From SZAS-18 sp038322235 (GTDB lineage Bacteria > Verrucomicrobiota > Verrucomicrobiia > Chthoniobacterales > SZAS-18), in contig JBBQFQ010000010.1 of assembly GCA_038322235.1 (NCBI GenBank), forward strand, positions 1-64,000: a stretch of DNA of 64,000 bases, read 5' to 3'. Shown piece after piece: positions 32,003-39,117 of the stretch. The notes beneath the pieces were generated by a model, which did not search any database, was not told where the DNA came from, and saw nothing but the letters and a program-made list of their open reading frames with translations. A program made the position numbers and the translations under genes. How positions within the stretch are numbered: the stretch's first letter is position 1; each line of letters begins with the position of its first letter.

Positions 32003-33235
32003 ATGCCTCTCAAGGAAACCCTCGCCCTCGCGTTTGCCGCCCTCACGGCGAACAAGCTGCGCTCGTTTCTCACGATGCTCGGGATCACGATCGGCGTGTT
32101 CTCGGTCATCAGCGTGATGACGGCAACCGGTGCGCTCCAGTCGTCGATCGAGAACGGGCTGACTTTCCTTGGCTCCAATATCTTTCAGTTCGCGAAGTAT
32201 CCCCAGACGCAGGGCGGGGGACGGGCCAGCAAGCAGTACGAAAACCGTCGAAACGTGACGTATCAGCAGGCGCAGACCTTCATCCGGCAGATGGAGGGTC
32301 AGAACGCCGCCATCTGTCTGAAGGTTTTTGACGGCAGCAAGGTCGCGACCCGCGGTCGGCTGAAAACGAATCAAAGCACGCTGATCGTCGGGACGAACGA
32401 AAACTTCCTCATCGCGAACGCGTTCAACATGGATGAGGGCCGGAACCTGAACGAGAGCGACGTGACCCTTGGTCGGAACGTCATCGTCATCGGGCAGGAA
32501 CTCGTCCGGCGGCTCTTTCCGGGCGAGACCCCGCTCGGCAAGGAGATGCGCGTGAACGGGAAGACCTACACTGTCGTCGGCACGCTCCAGCCCAAGGGCG
32601 GCGGTTTCGGCGGAAATCAGGACGGGATCTCGATCATGCCGATCACGCGCTACTTCGAGGATTACGGGAGTGCGAACCGCACGATTAACATCGCGATCCA
32701 GCCCGAGTCGCGAAACGTCTACGTGCAGACCGAAAGCGCCGCGATCGGAGCGATGCGCCAGGCCCGGGGCTTGAAGCCGGGTGACGAGAACGATTTCGAA
32801 ATGTACGCGAACGATTCGCTGGCGAGCGCCTTCGCGACTGTGGCCGACCAGATCCGCGCCGGCGCCTTCGTGATCAGCTTCATTGCCCTCATCGCCGCCG
32901 GGATTGGGATCATGAACATCATGCTCGTGAGCGTGACGGAGCGGACCAAGGAGATCGGCATCCGGAAATCGATCGGTGCGCGCAAGCGGGACATCCTCCG
33001 CCAGTTCCTCGTCGAAGCGGTCTTCCTCTCCGTCGTGGGCGGCCTGCTTGGCATCGCGTTTGGCGTTCTGGGTGGAAATGCCCTCGCCATTTTGCTCAAG
33101 GCCGAAGTCCTCTTTCCCATCGGCTGGGCCATCGCGGGCATCGGCGTTTGCAGCGTGATCGGCGTGGGCTTCGGCATGTACCCCGCCTGGAAAGCCGCGT
33201 CGCTCGATCCAATCGAGGCGCTGCGGTTTGAGTAG
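32003..33235 (+). CDS. MacB-type ABC permease (second of two)
   Basis: A 410-residue paralogue of the preceding gene. The amino terminus has LTANKLRSFLTMLGITIGVF, the periplasmic domain spans ~45-275, and the FtsX domain has GIGIMNIMLVSVTERTKEIG and IRKSIGARKRDILRQFLVEA. It ends ASLDPIEALRFE. The periplasmic domain carries a Gly-rich patch, TQGGGRASK, absent from the first permease. Last gene of the operon; hairpins start 5 bp after its stop (33240-33257), followed by the 20-bp repeat array. No resistance substrate can be inferred. Confidence 0.92.
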   Translation: MPLKETLALAFAALTANKLRSFLTMLGITIGVFSVISVMTATGALQSSIENGLTFLGSNIFQFAKYPQTQGGGRASKQYENRRNVTYQQAQTFIRQMEGQNAAICLKVFDGSKVATRGRLKTNQSTLIVGTNENFLIANAFNMDEGRNLNESDVTLGRNVIVIGQELVRRLFPGETPLGKEMRVNGKTYTVVGTLQPKGGGFGGNQDGISIMPITRYFEDYGSANRTINIAIQPESRNVYVQTESAAIGAMRQARGLKPGDENDFEMYANDSLASAFATVADQIRAGAFVISFIALIAAGIGIMNIMLVSVTERTKEIGIRKSIGARKRDILRQFLVEAVFLSVVGGLLGIAFGVLGGNALAILLKAEVLFPIGWAIAGIGVCSVIGVGFGMYPAWKAASLDPIEALRFE

Positions 33236-33373
33236 CGAACCGGCGCGATGTCGCCGGAGGCCGGGAGTAACTCGGGTGGGCGCGGGCCTGCCCGCGACCG
33301 CCGGGAGATTCGCGCAAGCTTCCGAAGGTCCGCCGACCCACCCTGCGGGTCGCGGATCCTTCCAACGGTTCGC

Positions 33374-33412
33374 CGAACCTCAAAAGGGTTCGTGGAACCC
33401 TTTTGAGGTTCG
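33374..33412. repeat. Perfect 18-bp inverted repeat inside the array
   Basis: CGAACCTCAAAAGGGTTC (33374-33391), loop GTG, GAACCCTTTTGAGGTTCG (33395-33412). Two neighbouring units are exact mirror images, giving a 39-bp near-perfect cruciform. Confidence 0.9.
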
Positions 33413-33581
33413 TGGAACGCTCTGAACGTTCGTGGAACCTTCCGAAGGTTCGCGGAACGCTCTGAAGGTTCGTGGAACGCTCTGAAGGTTCCGGGTCTCT
33501 TCCGACGGGCCACGGAACCTTCCGAAGGTTCGGCGGCTCTTCCGACGGTTCGCTGATCCTTCAAAGGGTTCCGGGATCCTC

Positions 33582-33606
33582 AAAAGGGTTCGCGGAACCC
33601 TTTTTT
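33582..33606 (+). terminator. Intrinsic terminator-like hairpin within the array
   Basis: AAAAGGGTTC (33582-33591), loop GCG, GAACCCTTTT (33595-33604), with the T run extending to six (33601-33606). It is 350 bp past the efflux operon's last stop and in the right orientation to end it. Confidence 0.6.
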
Positions 33607-33960
33607 AGGTTCGCTGGACCCTTCGGCGGGTCGCGGAACCGTCCGAAGGATCAGCGAACGCTCTGACGGATCGCGGAACCTTCGAAAGCGAGCCCGGACC
33701 TTCCGTCGTTGCACCGGATTTTGACTTAAAGGAGCGGAACGCGGGCGTCTAAATGGCAAGCTTTCGGCCTGCCACGATAGCGCCTTCGCGAGCGCCGAAA
33801 GACGCGTGAATGCTCTCGACGCGATCCGCGCAAACGACGGTGGAAATCGTCTGAAACCTGCCGCCGCGGTGCTGATATTCGCGGCATCGTGCTCTCGTGA
33901 GCCGGCGGATCGGGCCGGAGCTGAGAGATCGTGCGTGCTCCGGGTTTTGGGGGTGAGACG

Positions 33961-34413
33961 CAGACGTATGTCAGAGCCGGATGGCGCCAGGCTAAGCGGG
34001 TTTTGGGCGGGGGAACGCAGGTAAATCGGCCCGGAGGGCCAAAGGATGTTTGATCGATTGAAAGAGGGAACAGGCGAAGCATGTCGATCCGGCTCGCAGG
34101 CTCGGCTGCCGATGGCGTCAGCCACCGGTAAATGATTTCAGATCGATGAGCCCCGGAGGGGCGCGGGGGAGTCGCCGGCGAATGAGTTTGGCCGATGGAT
34201 TCCCGCCAGCCGTGCCCACGACGCGTCGAGATCGACGTTCCCAGCTGGCATCGAGTCCGCCGCTCCTGCCGGGGCTCGATGGCTCCCGGCGACTACCGGT
34301 GGCTCACGCCAACCGGCAAATTTCCGGGGCTCTTCCAGGGCCAAACCTGCGTGGTCGATCTCGCATCAACCGACCGTATCTTAGCGCCATTCGCCTCAGA
34401 CGTATGTCAGAGC
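33961..34413. mobile_element. Candidate non-autonomous element flanked by a 17-bp direct repeat
   Basis: CAGACGTATGTCAGAGC occurs at 33961-33977 and again, identical, at 34397-34413. Just inside are inverted words: ATGGCGC-cagg-CTAAG (33981-33996) and CTTAGCGCCAT (34380-34390). The interior has two hairpins with a GGA loop (GGCCC/GGGCC at 34027-34039; GCCCC/GGGGC at 34150-34162) and the inverted words GGCGTCAGCCACCGGTAAAT (34114-34133) and ACCGGTGGCTCACGCCAACC near 34295-34314. No transposase is present. It could be a MITE-like insertion or a dispersed structured repeat. Confidence 0.45.
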
Positions 34414-34443
34414 GATGTCCGAGCCTGCCTTCTCAATGCCAAC

Positions 34444-34472
34444 AAAAAGGGCTGGCTTGGCGCCAGCCCTTT
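34444..34472 (-). terminator. Rho-independent terminator of the TPR / coiled-coil operon
   Basis: On the reverse strand AAAGGGCTGGC, a 5-base loop and GCCAGCCCTTT form a perfect 11-bp stem, followed by a T tract (five A on the + strand at 34444-34448). It lies 36 bp after the stop at 34508. Confidence 0.88.
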
Positions 34473-34507
34473 GCATCGCGGCGATCCGCGCCCTGCCTTT
34501 CTTCTGC

Positions 34508-36880
34508 TCAGACCTTGGCCGGCGTCAGGGAAATCATGGCGATCTGGCCTTCGGGAGTGAGGTCGACCTTCGCGATGTCGAACGACGGAGGCATCGCCAT
34601 GGCGGCGCCGCTGGGGTTCGCGAGTTTGAGCAAGGCGGAATTGGAATCGGAGTCGAGGCGCAGCATCCCGATCTCGAACGTCGGCGTAAAGTCGATTCCG
34701 GCAATGTGACCGGTGCAGACGAACTGAATCGCGGTCGCCCCGGCGCTCGCGGACGTCACCGAGATCGGCGCGGCATCCGCCGTGACCGCGACGCTACCGA
34801 CGGTCAGCGAGGACTGGGGGGCGGGGGCGGGGCGGGCCGAGCCGAGCGGCTTGAGGCTCCAGGCGGCGATCTGATTGCCGGCGCTGGTCTTCACGGCGGC
34901 GATCTCGAACGAGACGTTCAGCGGGAGCGCGTCTTTTGCTCCCCCGGCGAGCTGGAGGGCGACGACATTCGACGTGGGGCGAATGTCCACGGACCCGACC
35001 TTGAATGAGGGCGTAAGGTGGAGGCCGGCAATCTCGAAGCCGAGCGTGAGATGGACGGAAGTCTGTTCGGCCTTGGCAGCTGCCGGTTTGGTTTCGGTGG
35101 ACATGAGGGAGGGTTGCGGGGTTGGGATGTGCGGAATGGAGTCGCTGGCCGGCTTCGGTTCGGTCGCGACCAAAGCGAGTGCGGGCAGCGCGACGATCAC
35201 GGGCTCCGTCTCGGCCAAGGGCTCGGGCTCGCTGGCGGTCACGGGCGGCAGCGCGACCGGTGCTGGCTCCGGCGTCAGGACGGTCGCGATGAAATCGGTG
35301 GTGGGAACTTTCGGTTCCGCCTTGGCCAAAGCCGGGGCATCGGGGACGACTGCGGGAGGCTCCGTGACCGCGCTTAGATTCGCCGTGCTGATCCAGCTCA
35401 ACGCGGCCGCGACGGTATTGTCCACCTCGGATTCCTTCTTCGCCGCAAGCTCGGCCTTCCCGGCTTCGCTCCCGGCCCGCGCAGAATCGGCGAGCCGCTG
35501 TTCCTCAAGCCTGGCTGCTTCTTGCGCGAGTTTCGCCTCCCCCACGACGCGGGCCGCTTCGGCGATCCGGGCTTCCTCGGCCGCGAGTTGTTCGGCCTTT
35601 TCGCGCGCCTGGCTGGCCAGGCGGGTTTCTTCTGCGAGACGAGCCTGTTCCGCGGCTGCCCGGGCAGCCTGCGCGGCCTCGGCCGCTGCGGTGGCGAGTG
35701 CTTCGAGTTCGGCTTCCTCGGCGATGCGGGCGGCGGCCTCCGCCTGGCGGGCCTCTTCCGCGATCCTGGATGCCTCGGCGAATCGGGCCGCTTCGGCGGC
35801 ATGCTTTGCTTCTTCGGCAACGCGGGCCGCTTCGGCGGCACGTTTCGCCTCTTCGGCGGCACGAGCGGCGTCTGCAGCGGCTTCCGCGACGAGGGAGGCA
35901 GCGGCGGGCGCTGAGGGTTCTCCCGTCGAGAGAACGGTGGCGCCCACCGGTTCCGGATGGCTTGCGGCATCGAGTTTTCGCGCGGCTTCGGCTGCCCGCT
36001 TCAATTCGTCGGCCATCCGCTCTCCTTCGACCTTTCGGGCCTCATCGATCTGCTGACGGAGTTCCTCGGCCTTCCGAACCTCCTCGATGGCGACCGTCTC
36101 AAAGGCCTTCTTCGCCTCCGCGAGGGCCGCGGCGGCCGCGTCATCGGTCGGAGGAACGCCTGCACCGCCTCCGGCCCGCGCCGCTTCCTGCGAACCCGCG
36201 AGCGCGCCCGCCCGCTCCACAATCCGAATCTGCGGGCTCGTCCGGAATGAATCGGGCGGCTGCGCCATCGAGTCGGACGGACTCGGCTGCGTCTTACTTA
36301 ACGGCGGCTCAACGACCGAAAGGGAGAGCACGGAGAGCCGGGTGCCGATCGAGGAGGTGATCGGTCTGATGCCCATATCGCCGATAGGAGCAATGGCTGG
36401 GGCAGGAGTGGGCGTGCTTGTCGCTGGGGTCGTTGGATCAACGGCAGCTGGCGCGGCGGCTTTTTCCGCGACTGGCGCTGCCTGAGGTTGCGCCTGGCTC
36501 AGAACGGAGGCGGCCGCGGCGGTGACCGCCGCCTGGGTCGCGGCTCCGATGCCACCCAGCTTCGCGGGATCCGGCTGGAAGACTTGGATCGATGGGGCCG
36601 CCGTTTCCGCGGGACCATTCTGACCTCCGACCCGGCGGAACATGGGAGAACTGCCGCGACCCGCGGCGGGTCTCGGCGCGCCTGCGCCCGTCGAGGGAGT
36701 CGCGAATTTCTTCGGGACGGCGGGGGTATCTGCTGGCGCGGGAGCCTGCGCGGGATTGTCTCGATTCCAGAGCACAAACCAGCGGAGCAACAGAAAGTTG
36801 ATCACGAACAGCACGACGCCGCCGATGACCATCTGCAAAGTGGAGATACTGTCGAGATTTTCGAGAAAGGCCAGAATCAT
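34508..36880 (-). CDS. Membrane-anchored, TolA-like Ala/Glu-rich coiled-coil protein with duplicated C-terminal beta domain
   Basis: A 790-residue protein of unrecognised family. One transmembrane helix lies near 14-35 (STLQMVIGGVVLFVINFLLL). A Pro/Ala-rich spacer runs to ~250. A long Ala/Glu/Lys/Arg coiled coil (~250-500; words such as RAAEEAKRAAEAARVAEEAK) recalls TolA domain II. A second spacer leads to a carboxy-terminal domain (609-790) made of two related halves. The first has LTLGFEIAGLHLTPSFKVGS then SFEIAAVKTSAGNQIAAWSL; the second has TGHIAGIDFTPTFEIGMLRL then SFDIAKVDLTPEGQIAMISL. The layout suggests a protein anchored in the inner membrane and spanning the periplasm to contact another layer (inference). 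It is transcribed 51 bp after the TPR gene and ends at a good terminator. Confidence 0.72.
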   Translation of the reverse strand: MILAFLENLDSISTLQMVIGGVVLFVINFLLLRWFVLWNRDNPAQAPAPADTPAVPKKFATPSTGAGAPRPAAGRGSSPMFRRVGGQNGPAETAAPSIQVFQPDPAKLGGIGAATQAAVTAAAASVLSQAQPQAAPVAEKAAAPAAVDPTTPATSTPTPAPAIAPIGDMGIRPITSSIGTRLSVLSLSVVEPPLSKTQPSPSDSMAQPPDSFRTSPQIRIVERAGALAGSQEAARAGGGAGVPPTDDAAAAALAEAKKAFETVAIEEVRKAEELRQQIDEARKVEGERMADELKRAAEAARKLDAASHPEPVGATVLSTGEPSAPAAASLVAEAAADAARAAEEAKRAAEAARVAEEAKHAAEAARFAEASRIAEEARQAEAAARIAEEAELEALATAAAEAAQAARAAAEQARLAEETRLASQAREKAEQLAAEEARIAEAARVVGEAKLAQEAARLEEQRLADSARAGSEAGKAELAAKKESEVDNTVAAALSWISTANLSAVTEPPAVVPDAPALAKAEPKVPTTDFIATVLTPEPAPVALPPVTASEPEPLAETEPVIVALPALALVATEPKPASDSIPHIPTPQPSLMSTETKPAAAKAEQTSVHLTLGFEIAGLHLTPSFKVGSVDIRPTSNVVALQLAGGAKDALPLNVSFEIAAVKTSAGNQIAAWSLKPLGSARPAPAPQSSLTVGSVAVTADAAPISVTSASAGATAIQFVCTGHIAGIDFTPTFEIGMLRLDSDSNSALLKLANPSGAAMAMPPSFDIAKVDLTPEGQIAMISLTPAKV

Positions 36881-36931
36881 GGCGGTGCGGCGCGCGACGT
36901 GCGCAAGGGGAACACCAATTCAGCCATTGAA

Positions 36932-39031
36932 TCAAATCTTTCTTCCCGTTTCAGATGCAGCGGCGGCCGGCTGGCGGCCGTGGGTGCCGGAACGAGGGCT
37001 GGGACGCTTTCCCTGACGGCGCCGCCGGAACGCGAAAACAGCCGTACAAAGCGCCAGAATCACGCCTGCCAGCAGAAGCGGAAAGCCCTCCTCCCAGGAA
37101 AAACCCTCCGCCGTACGCAGCTTTGCCCGTTGGGGCGGTGGCGGACTCGCTGAGGCTCTTGGAGCCGCGGGTGTCGCCGCCGCTTCCGCCAACCTCGCCG
37201 GAGTTACCGGAGTCGGTTCGGACGAAACTGGTGCCATCGCGGCGAGAGGTGGCCCGGATGGCGGCTCGGACATCGGCTGAATGACGTCGGCGGGCAGCCC
37301 CGCACCGCCCGGCGCCTGCGGAGTCGCGACCCGGTCGCCGTCGCCAAGAAAGCCGTCGCCCGCGAGAACGGCCGGTTCGGGCGCCACGACGGCTTCAGTC
37401 AGCCATCCGATCCGATAAAACGCCTCGGCAAACATCGCGTTCGCGTCCGCCGGGAACTCGCGGCGAGCGTTCGCGATCCAAGATGCTCCCTTTTCGAAAT
37501 CTCCGGCGCGGAAATTCAGGGCCGCCTGCGCGTACGATCGCGCGGGAGTCGGGGAGTTGAAGCGGAAGCGCCCCATAAAAGTGCGGGCCATCTGTTCCTT
37601 CCCCTCCAGCAGTAACGTGAGGAAGATCTTGTATTGGGTGAACTCCACCTCGCGCGGCTGGGTCGTGGCGTCGGTCTCGAGATAAAGCTGTTCATAGCGC
37701 GCCCGGGCGAGCGAGTAGTTCCGAAACTCGAAGGGGATTTCTGCGAGGTTGAACTTCGCCGCCCACAGCGTCGGATCGGCCTGGATTGCGCCGCGAAAGA
37801 ACGCTTCGGCGGCCGGATAGTCGCGCAGGCGAAACCGGATCAGACCGCGGAGATTCAGCGAATCCGCCTGTCCGGGCTGCACGCCGTCCGCTTTCTCGAT
37901 CAGGCCGGCCGCCTCGTCATAGTCCTTCCTCTGGTAGGCTTGAGCGGCGGCGAGAAAGGCTTCGAGGAATTCAGGCGTCGGTGCCGGTGCGACCTTGCGG
38001 CCGGCGCTACCCGCCGGCCCGCTCGCGGGCGGGAGCGCCTCATTCTGCGCCCGACGCAGTCCAGCGGGGGTGGATCCGTCGCCACGAGGCGGCGGGGCAG
38101 AACGGTCGGGTGGAGGCGTTCCGGCGCGGATGGCCGGAGGCAATGCGCCCACGGAGTCCGCGATCGGGACGAGGTCGCTGACCGGAGGTTCGTTCCTCGG
38201 AACGTTGGCCGCTCGCGCGGAAGTTGCGGGGGGCGGAGTGGCCAGGCCGGTGGTCGGAGGCGTTGCCGTTGAGGCGGTTGTGGGAGAACCAAGGAAGCCG
38301 GCGACGGTCCAGTCGCCGCCCAGCGTTTCTCCGGTTCCGGTGGGCGAGCCGAGCCTCGCGGCGAGCCTGGGGTCGGCCGACCAGCCCATCGCCTCGAACG
38401 AATCGGCGAACACTCGCGCGGCCGGCGCCCGCGGTCCGCCGGGAGCCTTCTCGAGCCAGCGGGCGGCTTCCGCCCCAGCGTGCTGGTGCAGGGCGAGCGC
38501 GGCCCGAGCAAAAAAGTACGAGGGCGATCCTCCCGGTTTCAGTCGGTCGATCGCTTCCGTGGCCCGCGCGAGATCACCATCCTTGATGAAGGTGAGGGCA
38601 ATTTTGTAGCGGGCGAGATCGCGCTCGCCATCGGCGGTGGAATTCAGCAGGAGGCGCTCAAACGCGGAGCGGGACGCCGCGAAGTTTCCCTCCCGAAAAT
38701 CGGCCTCGCCGAGATTGAATTGCGCGGCCCAGAGCGTCGGATCGGCCCGCACCGCCCGGCGAAAGGCGTCTCGCGCTGCGGCGAAATCCCGCAGGCGCAT
38801 GTGGATTGATCCGCGCAGGTTCCATTCGTCGGCGCCCATCACGCCCTTCTGCTCCGCCTGTTTCAGCAGGGTCAGGGCGCGCGGATACTCCCTTGTTTTG
38901 AAGGCCTCGAGCGCCTGGTCGTAAAAAGACGATTGCGCCGGCAACACCGGCGCGCCGAACGCGAGAAAAGCCGCGACGATGGCGGGTAGACGCAACATCC
39001 GGAGACTTGCTGATGGGAAAATCATTCGCAT
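36932..39031 (-). CDS. Exported TPR protein with internal duplication and C-terminal membrane anchor
   Basis: A 699-residue protein. ATGs at 39031 and 38998 both lead into a signal peptide (MLRLPAIVAAFLAFGAPVLP). Two TPR blocks (~34-250 and ~352-545) are clear copies: NLRGSIHMRLRDFAAARDAF ... ADPTLWAAQFNLGEADFREG against NLRGLIRFRLRDYPAAEAFF ... ADPTLWAAKFNLAEIPFEFR. Both end with a GW..-(LAGD)-GFLG type tail. Pro/Ala-rich linkers separate the blocks. A hydrophobic helix near 650-670 (FPLLLAGVILALCTAVFAF) is followed by a basic cytoplasmic tail. The protein should hang in the periplasm from the inner membrane. It is the first gene of an operon with the TolA-like coiled-coil protein. Confidence 0.78.
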   Translation of the reverse strand: MRMIFPSASLRMLRLPAIVAAFLAFGAPVLPAQSSFYDQALEAFKTREYPRALTLLKQAEQKGVMGADEWNLRGSIHMRLRDFAAARDAFRRAVRADPTLWAAQFNLGEADFREGNFAASRSAFERLLLNSTADGERDLARYKIALTFIKDGDLARATEAIDRLKPGGSPSYFFARAALALHQHAGAEAARWLEKAPGGPRAPAARVFADSFEAMGWSADPRLAARLGSPTGTGETLGGDWTVAGFLGSPTTASTATPPTTGLATPPPATSARAANVPRNEPPVSDLVPIADSVGALPPAIRAGTPPPDRSAPPPRGDGSTPAGLRRAQNEALPPASGPAGSAGRKVAPAPTPEFLEAFLAAAQAYQRKDYDEAAGLIEKADGVQPGQADSLNLRGLIRFRLRDYPAAEAFFRGAIQADPTLWAAKFNLAEIPFEFRNYSLARARYEQLYLETDATTQPREVEFTQYKIFLTLLLEGKEQMARTFMGRFRFNSPTPARSYAQAALNFRAGDFEKGASWIANARREFPADANAMFAEAFYRIGWLTEAVVAPEPAVLAGDGFLGDGDRVATPQAPGGAGLPADVIQPMSEPPSGPPLAAMAPVSSEPTPVTPARLAEAAATPAAPRASASPPPPQRAKLRTAEGFSWEEGFPLLLAGVILALCTAVFAFRRRRQGKRPSPRSGTHGRQPAAAASETGRKI

Positions 39032-39117
39032 TTACGCCGGAAATGCGGCGAAGTTTACGGTAGGGAGGGAGACCCAAAGTTCAAGACACCCGCGGGTCAC
39101 CTTTCCGACTGCTCCTC

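Larger units (their letters stand above)
33307..33707. repeat. 20-bp tandem double-dyad repeat array, about 20 diverged units
   Basis: From 33307 the sequence divides into consecutive 20-base units with a single 1-base insertion (unit at 33587-33607). Consensus: GGTTCGCGGAACCTTCCGAA. Each unit holds two interlocked dyads, GGTTC-gcg-GAACC and CCTTC-c-GAAGG, the second crossing the unit boundary. Units vary by exchanging whole words: CCTTCCGAA, GCTCTGAA, CCTCAAAAG, CTCTTCCGAC and CCCTTTTGA in the second half; TTCGCGGAAC, TTCGTGGAAC, TTCCGGGATC and ATCGCGGAAC in the first. Edges decay at both ends. A period of 20 is not a codon multiple, and there are no spacers, so it is neither coding nor CRISPR. 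Confidence 0.9.
33236..34507. other. 1.27-kb non-coding region rich in structured repeats
   Basis: No credible gene. In order it holds a CCGGCG/CGCCGG hairpin (33240-33257), a CGCGGGC/GCCCGCG hairpin (33281-33296), the 20-bp tandem array (33307-33707), ~250 bp with nothing obvious, a direct-repeat-flanked element (33961-34413) and the reverse-strand terminator (34444-34472). Open frames that cross the array exist only because three 20-bp units keep frame. Confidence 0.8.

Noticed and set aside
32719..33564. Reverse-strand open frame of 281 codons crossing the 20-bp array
   Set aside because: It is open because three 20-bp units equal 20 codons; the peptide is a Pro/Arg/Ser-rich repeat and half of it is antisense to the second permease.
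33307..33707. CRISPR array
   Set aside because: Units are contiguous 20-mers without unique spacers, every unit is diverged, and no cas genes are in the window.
34146..34709. Forward open frames between 34.1 and 34.7 kb
   Set aside because: They run through the repeat element, the terminator and the antisense of the coiled-coil gene; composition is not protein-like.
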